64,000 bases of DNA from Mycolicibacterium stellerae (lineage in GTDB: Bacteria; Actinomycetota; Actinomycetes; Mycobacteriales; Mycobacteriaceae): positions 1 to 64,000 of the forward strand of contig NZ_RARC01000013.1 of assembly GCF_003719305.1 (NCBI RefSeq). The letters run 5' to 3'. The translations under genes were made by a program, and so were the position numbers. This document shows positions 36,535 through 45,115 of the stretch, one piece after another; positions within the stretch are counted from its first letter, which is position 1, and the number at the start of each line of letters is the position of its first letter. Below the pieces are notes generated by a model. The model was given only the letters and a program-made list of their open reading frames with translations, did not search any database and was not told where the DNA came from.

Positions 36535-37266
36535 TCAGATCGACAGGCCACCGTCGACCGGAAGTACGACTCCAGTGACGTAGCCGGCTTCTTCGGAGGC
36601 CAAAAAACATACTGCGGCTGCCATCTCGGCGGGATCGGCGAAACGGGGGATCGGGCCCGTGACGTCGGCAATTTGGTCGGCGGGAATGGACGCGGTCATC
36701 CGCGTCGCCGCATTGGGGGAGATGGCGTTGACCGTGACGCCGAAGTGCGCGAGTTCCTTGGCTGCGGTCTTCGTGAAGCCGACGATTCCGGCCTTGGCCG
36801 TAGCGTAATTGGCCTGGCCCCGGTTGCCGTGTAATCCGGTGTAGGAGGTGACGTTGACGATCCGGCCGTAGTGCTGCGCACGAAAGTGCGGCACGCAGGC
36901 GCGGGTCAACCGAAAGGTGCCCCCGGCGTGGACGGCTAGCACTTGGTCCCAGTCATCGTCGGTGAGCTTCCACAAGACCCTGTCGCGCAATATGCCCGCG
37001 TTGTTGATCAGGATGTCGACGCGGCCGCTGTGGTTGACGGCGGTCGAGACCACGGCGTCCGCGTCTGCGCTAAGGGTGATGTCGGCGGCGACGGCGATGG
37101 CGCCGATCTCGCTGGCCGCTTCGGTGAGCGCCTGGTGGTCGAGGTCGACCATGAACACCGTGGCACCAGCAGCGTGGAAGTGGCGCGCAATGGCAAGGCC
37201 GATGCCTCGGGCCGCGCCGGTGACGATCGCACTGCGACCGGTGAAGTCGAACGACATGTTGGGCAT
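36535..37266 (-). CDS. FabG-type short-chain dehydrogenase (3-oxoacyl reductase)
   Basis: 243 residues from ATG 37266 (GAAAGGA upstream); the longer open frame has no protein-like content. NAD(P) motif VTGAARGIG, NNAG, active-site Ser in VNVTSYTGLHGNRG and YxxxK in YATAKAG. The end VTGVVLPVDGGLSI is typical of FabG. It probably reduces a 3-oxoacyl or oxidises a 3-hydroxyacyl thioester. Divergent from a TetR gene over a palindrome that likely controls both. Confidence 0.92.
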   Translation of the reverse strand: MPNMSFDFTGRSAIVTGAARGIGLAIARHFHAAGATVFMVDLDHQALTEAASEIGAIAVAADITLSADADAVVSTAVNHSGRVDILINNAGILRDRVLWKLTDDDWDQVLAVHAGGTFRLTRACVPHFRAQHYGRIVNVTSYTGLHGNRGQANYATAKAGIVGFTKTAAKELAHFGVTVNAISPNAATRMTASIPADQIADVTGPIPRFADPAEMAAAVCFLASEEAGYVTGVVLPVDGGLSI

Positions 37267-37436
37267 CGCTGTCCTTTCTCCGTCGGAGTCGGTCGCGGCG
37301 CGACCATGGGCCCCGTCCCTGGTCGCTGGCACGAAACCATGCCTGCCACCAGTTAATCCGCGGCTCGAGCCGTTGCGGTCGTCGATATCCGCCACACGAC
37401 TGGAAGCCTCTGGCATATATACGCCCGCATATTTTC

Positions 37437-37450
37437 TATGCGATCGCATA
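37437..37450. promoter_or_regulatory. perfect 14-bp palindrome, probable TetR operator
   Basis: TATGCGATCGCATA in the divergent promoter region between the FabG-type gene and the TetR gene. It overlaps TATACT (37448-37453), a good -10 for the TetR gene 40-50 bases downstream. Two more GCATAT half-sites lie just upstream. Binding by the adjacent TetR would repress both directions. Confidence 0.65.
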
Positions 37451-37496
37451 TACTGGATGACGTCGGCCGGTGTGTCAATGGGCGAAGGGGATGGTT

Positions 37497-38153
37497 ATGA
37501 GCGAGGCGTACGGCCCGGGTGCCACAATCGAGGTCGGTCCCTCAAAAGCCGCTGCGCGGATTCGGGCGGCCGCCGTCGAGATGTTCGCCGAAAGGGGCTA
37601 TGGGGCCACCTCTCTGCGCGACATCACCGCTCGTCTCGGACTCAGTCCCGGCGCGGTGTACCCGCATTACAAGACCAAGGAGTCGCTGCTCTACGCGATC
37701 AGTTTGGAGGGCCACACCGCGGCGTTGTCCGCAGTGATCACCAGGGACTCGCCCGTTGCGGTCCCCGCCGACCGACTGGAGCGCACGACGGCCGCCTACG
37801 TGGAATGGCACGCGGTCAACCACTCGATTGCACGCGTGGTGCAGTACGAATTGCGGTCGCTATCCGTGGCTCACTACCGCAAGATCGCGACAATCCGACG
37901 AAAGACCACAGTAGTCTTCACCGACATCCTCCAAAGCGGTGTCGATACAGGCGATTTCGGTATCGCAGACGTCGAAGCCGCAGCGCTGGCCATCTCGTCT
38001 TTATGTATCGACGTAAGTCGATGGTTTCCCACCCGTCACCGGCGGAATTCAACGGAGCTTGCCGCAGCCTACGTTGAACTGGTCATGCATATGGTGGCGG
38101 CGCGGACACGGCGGCGAGCCCCGAAGGTCGCGTCAAAGCCACCCCGTTGCTGA
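37497..38153 (+). CDS. TetR-family transcriptional regulator
   Basis: 218 residues from ATG 37497 (GAAGGGG upstream). HTH region: AAAVEMFAERGYGATSLRDI and LGLSPGAVYPHYKTKESLLY. The C-terminal domain resembles regulators of fatty-acid or steroid genes in actinobacteria (HAVNHSIARVVQYELRSLS). It probably controls the divergent FabG/FadE genes through the palindrome at 37437. Confidence 0.92.
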   Translation: MSEAYGPGATIEVGPSKAAARIRAAAVEMFAERGYGATSLRDITARLGLSPGAVYPHYKTKESLLYAISLEGHTAALSAVITRDSPVAVPADRLERTTAAYVEWHAVNHSIARVVQYELRSLSVAHYRKIATIRRKTTVVFTDILQSGVDTGDFGIADVEAAALAISSLCIDVSRWFPTRHRRNSTELAAAYVELVMHMVAARTRRRAPKVASKPPRC

Positions 38154-38252
38154 GGCTAGCTGAGGTGAGACCGGCCTTGCTGTAAGCAGGTCGACGGGGA
38201 CTCTGCCATCAAGTAGGGACATCTCCAGACTCTCTGCGCCGGAAAGGATCAC

Positions 38253-38642
38253 GTGAACACAATCCCCAAGTCTCATCGGCACCTCATCGAGGCGCCGTAT
38301 GTCGCCTCGTTGAGCACCGTCAGCGCTGACGGAGCGCCGCACGTATCGGCCGTCTGGTATGTCTGTGACGGCGACACGGTAGCGATGTCGTTGACGACGG
38401 ATCGGCAGAAATATAAGAACATCTTGGCCCACCCCAAAGTCAGCCTGTTCATCATCGACCCCGAAAATCCCTTTCGGACCTTGGAAATCCGCGCCGCCGC
38501 CGCCATCGAAGACGATGCCGACCTGGTGCTGTTCGATCGCATCGTGCGCCGCTATGGCCAAGACCCCGAACGCTTTCCAGCACCCAAGAAGAACCGCGTG
38601 GCGGTTCGGCTCAGGTCGATCCGAGTCGTCGCGCAGGGGTGA
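38253..38642 (+). CDS. PPOX-class F420-dependent oxidoreductase
   Basis: 129 residues, GTG start with GGAAAGGATC upstream. Split beta-barrel features: APYVASLSTVSADGAPHVSA, TTDRQKYKNILAHPKVSLFI, DPENPFRTLEIRAAAAIEDD. The family reduces substrates with F420H2 or FMN in mycobacteria. Substrate unknown. Not clearly in an operon. Confidence 0.85.
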   Translation: MNTIPKSHRHLIEAPYVASLSTVSADGAPHVSAVWYVCDGDTVAMSLTTDRQKYKNILAHPKVSLFIIDPENPFRTLEIRAAAAIEDDADLVLFDRIVRRYGQDPERFPAPKKNRVAVRLRSIRVVAQG

Positions 38643-38882
38643 CGGCGGTGGGATTCTTCAGCCTCAGCATGTCCTCGCCCTCGGGTCGCACCACCGGTCT
38701 TGAAATTCGAGCAGGCCGGTATTGGCGACGTAACGCGACATTATCGGCGAGCTTGACGGCAACCGATGGGTATCTCGGCGCTGAATCAATTGTGGTTTGG
38801 ATGCGGCCCAAAGCCGCCCGACCGAGCTCGCAGTTTATGGCGAGCGATGTGGTGTCGCTATTCGGCTGAACGGCATCGGGAA

Positions 38883-39851
38883 TTAGTTCGCCCGCAGGAG
38901 AATAGGCGTCCACGGGTGGTTCCCAACTTCCGCCACGCCTTGGGCGTCGACAGCTATGCCACGAAAGGACCGGTGTCCGAGCGCCCACCGGCGCTGCCTG
39001 ATCTCGGCTAGCGAACGACGCCGCCAACGCGCTCCGTTCCACCCGGGCGGCGGCTCACCCCGAGGCTTTTGGATCCAATCCGGACTTAAGAACACTTCTT
39101 CGCCGTAGACCATCAGCTCAGCCACGTGCGCGTCATATTCGAGGCGCTCCGGCTGCAACTTCTCGTCGATCTTGAGCCAGAACCACTTGTAGAATTCCCG
39201 TACCGCCCCGGTGTAGCGACTAATGATCGGAAGCAGATCAATCGAATCACCCTGTTCTTCAAGGTATTTGCGAACCTGCGCGTTCAGCTTATCCCACTTC
39301 AACAGCGGCTCAACATGTAACCGAAACTGGAATTCCGCCATCGGCATCGTCTGCGAGAACTGCCACGCCGGATTCAAGTAGGGGAGGAACTTGTGCTGGG
39401 AGTAGTTGCGAAGCTCCTCAAGCAATTTCGCCTCGTCTGCTTCGAACACGGCTAGACGTTTTTCGGTGTACTCGCCGCGCTCAAACTCGGAGAGCGCCCC
39501 TTCAATTTTTGGCCAGACGTCGCGCAATACCGCCCGTTGCCCTGAGACCAGCGATTTCACCGAGGCGAGAAAGTTGGCCAGCAGCCGGGCTAGTTCGATG
39601 CCGAAAGGATCGCCCACGTCTGGGTTGAACGGCTGGCTCTGGCCGATCTCGGGGTATCGCCATATGTGGGCCTGAAGTTCCTCTGCGTTCTTGCTGAAGG
39701 CGTAGGACGTCAAGTTCAAGTCTCGCGTCATCGCGATGACCTCAAACGGTCGCATCTCCATCAACATCGCCTGGCGCTGCTTGTACTCGGCGATCCACGG
39801 GTTCGTCCAGGATGTGGCGGTCTCCTGCTCGTCGTTGGGCAGCTGATCCAC
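38883..39851 (-). CDS. 322-residue hypothetical protein, possibly acquired
   Basis: Highly charged and helical, with many Glu, Lys, Trp and Phe residues (EFYKWFWLKIDEKLQPERLE, DEAKLLEELRNYSQHKFLPY). No signal peptide, membrane helix or known motif. Base composition and amino-acid use look less GC-driven than its neighbours, and it stands beside mobile-element-like repeats, so recent acquisition is plausible. It ends with a C-terminal PWTPILLRAN. Family not recognised. Confidence 0.55.
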   Translation of the reverse strand: MDQLPNDEQETATSWTNPWIAEYKQRQAMLMEMRPFEVIAMTRDLNLTSYAFSKNAEELQAHIWRYPEIGQSQPFNPDVGDPFGIELARLLANFLASVKSLVSGQRAVLRDVWPKIEGALSEFERGEYTEKRLAVFEADEAKLLEELRNYSQHKFLPYLNPAWQFSQTMPMAEFQFRLHVEPLLKWDKLNAQVRKYLEEQGDSIDLLPIISRYTGAVREFYKWFWLKIDEKLQPERLEYDAHVAELMVYGEEVFLSPDWIQKPRGEPPPGWNGARWRRRSLAEIRQRRWALGHRSFRGIAVDAQGVAEVGNHPWTPILLRAN

Positions 39852-40254
39852 GACACCAATATTGCCACCGGTGTCTGACGCCGCCCGTATCGTGGAGGTC
39901 TGCCCCCGTTAGCCATATCAATAGGCAATAGCTCAGTTGGTCGAGGGTCGCGGCTGATCCTGTAAGCGTAAGCAAGCGTTTGCCGACGCTGTCCCGTCCA
40001 GCGTGTCAGCCAGATATGGCGACGGCGCGAGAATTACCCTGAAATTCTTGTGGCCGGAGGTGAGGCCTGCACAACCGTACGGTTATAGGATCCGCCACGA
40101 AGATGAGAAAAGCGCGTCCGCCATTTCGATGAGAATTCTGCGAAACCGCAGCTAGATGGTTCGCCATCCGCCACGGAGAGTGAGAACCTACAGCTACGGC
40201 GGTAAGTTCCCAAAGCTCGTTGCGGTTTCTCATACGCGATTGCAGGGTTGGCGG
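39852..40254. repeat. non-coding gap with three direct repeats and a tRNA-like scrap
   Basis: Three copies of TCCGCCA-N4 or N5-GATGAGAA-like sequence occur at 40091-40109, 40117-40135 and 40167-40186. A related inverted copy (TTCTCAT to GGCGGA) lies at 40228-40254. Arrays like this resemble multi-copy terminal repeats of IS21-type elements. At 39929-39945, TAGCTCAGTTGGTCGAG resembles a tRNA D-arm, but no anticodon or T-arm follows. No gene is seen. Confidence 0.5.
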
Positions 40255-41154
40255 ATGCGCTATGAGTATGAGACGAGGCTCGATGCCGATCAGCTCACCG
40301 CTTTCGCGGCGGTAATCGAGTTTGGCAGCTTTGACGCGGCTGCCGAACGGCTTCATGTGACGCCATCGGCGGTGAGTCAGCGCATCAAGGCGTTGGAACA
40401 GCGCGTTGGCAAGGTCCTGGTTGTGCGGGAAAAGCCCTGCAGAGCGACGGAATCAGGCATTCCACTGCTGAGACTGGCAGTACAAGCGGCGATGTTGGAG
40501 TCAGAAGCGCTTGCCGAGACGCGGGGTGGTGTATCGGCTGATAAATCGAGGGTCGCGATCGCGGTCAACGCCGATTCGATGTCGACGTGGTTCACTGGCG
40601 TGCTCGGGAAGCTCCCTGAGGTGCTATTCGACATTCGGATTGAAGACCAGGACCACTCCGCACAGCTGTTGCGTGAAGGGGTGGCCATGGGGGCGGTGAC
40701 TACGGAGCGCGATCCCGTGCCCGGATGCCGGGCGCAGTCGCTGGGTGTCATGCGGTATGTGCCGGTCGCGAGTGCCCACTATGTCGAGCGCTACCTGCCT
40801 CATGGGCTTACCGCGGAGGCGGCGGTAGCGCCCTCTTTGGCATGGAATCGTAACGACGCCCTACAGGACATGTTGGTGCGCAAAGCCTTTCGTCGGAATA
40901 TCGCGAGACCAGTGCACTATGTGCCAACAGCGGATGGCTTCGGTGCGGCCGTTCGAGCGGGGTTGGGATGGGGCATGTATCCGGAACAGTTGGCGGGACC
41001 GGCGCTGGCGGATGGGTCGTTCGTGCGGATTTCTGATGCGCATCTTGATGTGCCGTTGTATTGGCAGTGCTGGAAGGTCAACAGTCCGATCGTCAAGACC
41101 ATCACCGACACCGTGCAGTCGGCTGCCGTCTGCCTGCGTCGGCGGCGGAAGTAG
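40255..41154 (+). CDS. lysG: LysG/ArgP-type LysR regulator
   Basis: 299 residues from ATG 40255. HTH LTAFAAVIEFGSFDAAAERL and HVTPSAVSQRIKALEQRVGK, then the ArgP/LysG-specific effector domain (NADSMSTWFTGVLGKLPEV, EDQDHSAQLLREGVAMGAVT, GLGWGMYPEQLA). LysG normally activates the divergent exporter gene lysE in response to Lys or Arg. Here no lysE is found upstream; the neighbour is the 322-residue orphan gene with repeats between. Family is clear, target is not. Confidence 0.88.
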   Translation: MRYEYETRLDADQLTAFAAVIEFGSFDAAAERLHVTPSAVSQRIKALEQRVGKVLVVREKPCRATESGIPLLRLAVQAAMLESEALAETRGGVSADKSRVAIAVNADSMSTWFTGVLGKLPEVLFDIRIEDQDHSAQLLREGVAMGAVTTERDPVPGCRAQSLGVMRYVPVASAHYVERYLPHGLTAEAAVAPSLAWNRNDALQDMLVRKAFRRNIARPVHYVPTADGFGAAVRAGLGWGMYPEQLAGPALADGSFVRISDAHLDVPLYWQCWKVNSPIVKTITDTVQSAAVCLRRRRK

Positions 41155-41403
41155 CCGAGGCGTGAACAGCCTTCGCCTCGAAAATCTGTGGCGGCGCCGC
41201 TGAAGGAAGAACCACTCGCCTGCGCCGCCTAGCGTCCGCCGGCAAACTACCGGGAAGTTCTCGACCAGACCGCCCCTGAGCATTTCAGCCGCGGTGCGGT
41301 ATCGGCGGTCGACGCTACCGCAAACACATGCCGATGGAACAGAGCGGCCGCCACGGTGATGACGCCGCGCATCATCGCGTTCAGCCGTCGTTGACTGCGG
41401 GCA

Positions 41404-41856
41404 CTACTCGGAGACGGTTGCTGTCGTCGCCGAGGGCGCCCCCGACACGGTGAACTCCTCCTTGGAGATGAACTCCGGGGCGGCGAAGTATTCGACGTCG
41501 TAGAGGTCATCGCGGCGTCGACCGCCGTGATACAGGTACAGATCGGGACGAGGCGTTCGGCCAATGCGTGCTGCACGAGTGGACTTCAACAGCGCTAGGC
41601 CGGTGCCGCCGCTGGTGAGCAGGGCAGGTTCGTCTTGCTTATTCACCAGGCCGAACTGACCTAGCAGTCCACGCAGGGCGACCCGATCACCGACCTGCAT
41701 CCGTTGGAAGATCCACCCGTCGGTGGCCAACCCCCCAACGGCGCGCTTGAAGTGGAACTCCAGCCGCACCTGTACACAAGGCTGCCCCGATCCGCCTCGC
41801 ATCTTCGGATTTCCTGAAAACCGCTTTGATGTTGACAAATCGATTATCTGATGCAA
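41404..41856 (-). pseudogene. FNR-type flavin/ferredoxin reductase fragment
   Basis: The segment GGLATDGWIFQRMQVGDRV, PALLTSGGTGLALLKS and DLYLYHGGRRRDDLYDVEYF matches the middle of ring-hydroxylase or phenol-hydroxylase reductases (FAD/NAD-binding FNR fold). The N-terminal ferredoxin part and the C-terminal NAD end are missing, and the apparent start overlaps the P450 promoter motif. Remains of a reductase that may once have served the P450 or an oxygenase. Confidence 0.75.
41832..41847 (+). promoter_or_regulatory. P450-1 promoter with AATCGATT operator-like motif
   Basis: TTGACAAATCGATTAT, about 115 bases before the P450 gene. TTGACA could be a -35; AATCGATT is a perfect palindrome. The same 16 bases occur before the paralogous P450 (53293-53308), and both are followed 40-41 bases later by AGATCAC. 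Candidate binding site for the linked GntR regulators. Confidence 0.6.
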
Positions 41857-41962
41857 ACTTGGACGTGACTCAGATCACGGGACTGGGCGGTGACCCGTTC
41901 GCCGAGCTGGGGTCGAGATCCCATGAGCCGTCGCCGCCGCGAAGACGAAGGAAGTAGGACTA

Positions 41963-43159
41963 ATGGACGTGACGCAGATCGACTTGTGGTCGGCAGAGAA
42001 TCTCGATAACCCTTGGCCTGTCTACAAGCAACTGCGCGACGCGGCCCCGGCGGTCTATTTGGAGAAGTACGACCTATGGGCCATTGCGCGCTATGCCGAC
42101 GTCCGGGCCGTGCTCAAGGACTGGCAGGGTGCGAGTTCGGAGCATGGCGTGACGGTGTGCAAGGAGCACGACGCAATCACCGTCAAGTCGATTCTGGATG
42201 AGGCGCCCCCACGCCACACCGAACTGGTCAAGATCTTCCGCGAGAATCTGTCCCCTGCTAAGTTACGCGCGGTCACGGAGGCCGTCGAGCAACGGGCCGA
42301 CGCTCTCGTTGCCGAGTGCGTCGCCAAGGGTGAATTCGACGCAGTGCACGAGATCTCACGCATCTTCACCGTCGAGGTCGTTTCGGACATGATCGGAATT
42401 CCGGCCGACGAACGGGAGGGGATCCTGCGCCGCGCGTCGGCGACCTTCAACATCTTCGGACCGGACAACGACTTGTGGAAGACGCGGTTCCTGCATGACT
42501 ATCAGGCGCTGGGGGAGTACATCTTCTCCAGCTTTACGCGAGAGAAGCTGGTCCCCGGCGGTTTCGGGTTCTCCGTCTATGAGGCTCTCGACCAGGGTCG
42601 CGTGACGGAGGAACACGCCCTGGGCATGATCGTGACGTATCTGGTGGCTGCTATCGATACCACCGTGAACAGCATCGGCTCGATGATTTGGAAGTTCGCG
42701 GAGAACCCCGATCAGTGGCAGCTTCTGAAGGAAAAGCCCGAGTTGGCTCGGAATGCCTTCGACGAGGGGTTGCGCATCGAGGCGGCGGCCTTTGGCATGG
42801 CGCGCGTCGTCATCGAGGATTACGACGTCGACGGCGTGACGATTCCAGCGTGGTCGAAGGTCGTGCCGATGCTGCGGTCGGCGAACCGAGACGAGCGGCG
42901 CTGGGAGAATCCGGACACATTCGACATCACCCGTGACGCCGCTGCCCACGTCGGGTTCGGCTTCGGCATACACACTTGTATCGGGCGGCCGCTGGCGCAG
43001 ATGCAGGCGCAGGCGATGCTCAAGGCGATGCTCAAGCACGTCGACTCCATGGAGATGACCGGCCCAATTTCCATTGTGCCGAGCAACGTCATCCGTGGCT
43101 TGGACACGCTTCCGTTGAAGGTGGTACCCGCCCGCGTCACGGCAAGCTCGATCGCTTAG
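41963..43159 (+). CDS. cytochrome P450 monooxygenase (module 1)
   Basis: 398 residues with GAAGGAAG upstream. I-helix YLVAAIDTTVNS (Asp-Thr at 232-233), ExxR in DEGLR (268-271) and heme loop GFGFGIHTCIGRP (Cys 339) are intact. The N-terminal style (YKQLRDAAPAVYLEKYDLWA) resembles CYP199-type aromatic-acid P450s, which is only suggestive. It is about three-quarters identical to the P450 at 53411-54607. A ferredoxin follows in the same operon. Confidence 0.93.
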   Translation: MDVTQIDLWSAENLDNPWPVYKQLRDAAPAVYLEKYDLWAIARYADVRAVLKDWQGASSEHGVTVCKEHDAITVKSILDEAPPRHTELVKIFRENLSPAKLRAVTEAVEQRADALVAECVAKGEFDAVHEISRIFTVEVVSDMIGIPADEREGILRRASATFNIFGPDNDLWKTRFLHDYQALGEYIFSSFTREKLVPGGFGFSVYEALDQGRVTEEHALGMIVTYLVAAIDTTVNSIGSMIWKFAENPDQWQLLKEKPELARNAFDEGLRIEAAAFGMARVVIEDYDVDGVTIPAWSKVVPMLRSANRDERRWENPDTFDITRDAAAHVGFGFGIHTCIGRPLAQMQAQAMLKAMLKHVDSMEMTGPISIVPSNVIRGLDTLPLKVVPARVTASSIA

Positions 43160-43287
43160 GTATCAGTCGCGGGGGCCTCAATTCGCGTCGCGGCCCCGCG
43201 ACGACGACCGCGGCGGGAGGATCCCCGTGGGGATCGCCGGTCGCGAACTCGCCCGGCCACCCACTCGAAGCGAAGAGGACTGCACAG

Positions 43288-43479
43288 GTGAATGTTTCAG
43301 TCGACCGACAGGTATGCCAGGGCCACGGCCTCTGCGTCATCAATGCCCCCGACTCATTCGAGCTCGATGACGTCGACGGGAAGGCCTCACCGGTGTCCAG
43401 CGTGGTGCCCAGCGATCAGGAGGCCGCCGTCGCCGAAGCCGCGGAGTCCTGTCCCGAGCAGGCCATCGTGATCGAATGA
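43288..43479 (+). CDS. 3Fe-4S-type ferredoxin
   Basis: 63 residues from GTG 43288 (GAAGAGGA upstream). Cluster motif CQGHGLC with His in place of the second Cys, plus a distal SCPEQAIVIE; this is the mycobacterial P450-partner ferredoxin type, expected to bind a 3Fe-4S (or variant) cluster. It lies 128 bases after the P450 and should donate electrons to it. No ferredoxin reductase is adjacent. Confidence 0.92.
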   Translation: MNVSVDRQVCQGHGLCVINAPDSFELDDVDGKASPVSSVVPSDQEAAVAEAAESCPEQAIVIE

Positions 43480-43627
43480 CCAAGCCAACCAACGGATCCG
43501 CTGAGCCGCGGGCGGCTCGCGCGTGCGACCGGGATCGGCCAATGCGACCAGCAGCGTTCGGATCCCTCGAGCACCGTCCGTTCACTGTCTGCGCCCGGTG
43601 GGCGCGAACAAAAGAGGAATAGTGGAA

Positions 43628-44881
43628 ATGTCATCTGTAACTGAGAACCTGTCCGCCATCGCGCCGCTGAACCTGTCTTCTGCCGTGGCAGTCAACGAGC
43701 ACGTCAACACGCCGATCTCGACGGACGAACTCGAGCGGCGGTGGGCGGCGGTGCGAGCGGCCATGGCTGACGCCGACATCGACGTGTTGGTGATGCAGAA
43801 CAACAACGACAAGGTCGGTGGGTACGGCAAGTACTTCACGGACATCCCCGAGATCGTCGGATATCCGACGACCGTCGTCTTCCCCCGCCTCGAGGCGATG
43901 AAGGTGATCATGCATGGTCCGCTGAACTCGGTGCGCGAGCTTCCGCCCGAAGGCGACGGGCTCTTTCGCGGGGTCGACCGGGTCTATACCGATGGCGCGT
44001 TCCCGACGGCGAGCTACACCGCGCTGTCGGACCCCCGCAACGTGGTCAAGGCTCTGCAGCCCTGGACCCAAGGCACGATCGGGTTACTCGGAAAGGGGCA
44101 GATGTCCTGGGCGATGGGCGAGCACCTGCTGAGCGAGCTGTCCTCAGCGCGGTTCGTCGACGCCAGCGACATCGTCGACCCCATCAAGGCCATCAAGTCG
44201 GCGGAGGAGCAGGATCTGGTTCGCCGCTGCGCCGCCATCCAGGACGACGTCATGCGGGCGGTGTTCAAAGCCGTGCGGCCCGGCAGGCGGGGAAGCGACG
44301 TGATGGCCGAGGCGCGTTTCGTCTCCGAGGAATTGGGCGCGGAGGCCGGCGTATTCCTCTGCGGCTCGGCCCCCCCTGGAACACCTCCGCCAGTCGCGGC
44401 TCGGCATGTCCAGCACCGTGTGATCCAGGAAGGCGACATCGTCTCGGTGCTCGTCGAATGCAATGGACCCGGTGGCATGTACGCAGAGCTCGGGCGAACG
44501 TGCGTATTGGGAGACATCCCCGCTCAGCTCGAGGATGAGCTGGCATTCCTGATCTCCGCCCAGGCGTTCACCGTGGACCTGCTCCGGCCCGGCACGGCCC
44601 CGGCCGACGTATGGGAGCAGTACAACGCCTACATGCGCGAGCATGGGCGTCCTGAGGAGGATCGCCTGCACAGCCACAACCAGGGCTACGACCTCGTCGA
44701 ACGGCCTCTCATCCGCCACGACGAGACGATGCCGATTGCGGCGGGCATGAACTTCGCCGCCCATCCCTGCTACATCCACGATGAGTATCTGTCATGGATC
44801 TGCGACAACTGGCTGATCGGGCCGGACGGCCCGGGCGAGCGACTGCATCGTTTCCCGCAGGAGATCACCGTGCTCCGGTGA
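43628..44881 (+). CDS. M24-family (creatinase/aminopeptidase-fold) protein, atypical
   Basis: 417 residues from ATG 43628 (AAAGAGG ten bases upstream; a GTG at 43622 is possible). N-terminal creatinase-like domain (ERRWAAVRAAMADADIDVLV) and C-terminal pita-bread domain (GRRGSDVMAEARFVSEELGA, FAAHPCYIHDEY). The usual pair of metal-binding Asp residues appears as Glu in VLVECNGPGGMYAELGRT. A peptidase role is therefore doubtful; related folds hydrolyse or lyse small molecules. It is between the ferredoxin and a hydrolase in a P450 operon. Confidence 0.78.
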   Translation: MSSVTENLSAIAPLNLSSAVAVNEHVNTPISTDELERRWAAVRAAMADADIDVLVMQNNNDKVGGYGKYFTDIPEIVGYPTTVVFPRLEAMKVIMHGPLNSVRELPPEGDGLFRGVDRVYTDGAFPTASYTALSDPRNVVKALQPWTQGTIGLLGKGQMSWAMGEHLLSELSSARFVDASDIVDPIKAIKSAEEQDLVRRCAAIQDDVMRAVFKAVRPGRRGSDVMAEARFVSEELGAEAGVFLCGSAPPGTPPPVAARHVQHRVIQEGDIVSVLVECNGPGGMYAELGRTCVLGDIPAQLEDELAFLISAQAFTVDLLRPGTAPADVWEQYNAYMREHGRPEEDRLHSHNQGYDLVERPLIRHDETMPIAAGMNFAAHPCYIHDEYLSWICDNWLIGPDGPGERLHRFPQEITVLR

Positions 44882-44902
44882 CCTTGAGCCGGGATGATAG
44901 AT

Positions 44903-44929
44903 AATCGATTACGCATTGACACATCGATT
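44903..44929 (+). promoter_or_regulatory. promoter with two AATCGATT-like motifs before dienelactone hydrolase
   Basis: AATCGATT at 44903-44910, then TTGACA at 44916-44921 directly followed by CATCGATT (44922-44929); TAGCCT seventeen bases after TTGACA could be a -10. The arrangement mirrors the P450 promoters, suggesting the same regulator. Confidence 0.55.
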
Positions 44930-45115
44930 CTCGTTGAATAGCCTGGTCCAAGTCGAGGCACGCATTGCGCGGGTTGCCTCCATCGAGGTGCGCGACGCAC
45001 GACGCCTACGGTGCGACCAGGTGTTCTACGAGTGTGGTACCGAATTTCGCGCGTGCGCCGAGCAGACCGTCGGCGTCGTGCCGAGGCGCAAGAACAGCCA
45101 GCGAAAGGAATGACT

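Noticed and set aside
39929..39945. TAGCTCAGTTGGTCGAG as a tRNA gene
   Set aside because: Only the D-arm region matches; no anticodon stem, T-arm (GTTCGA) or acceptor pairing can be formed around it.
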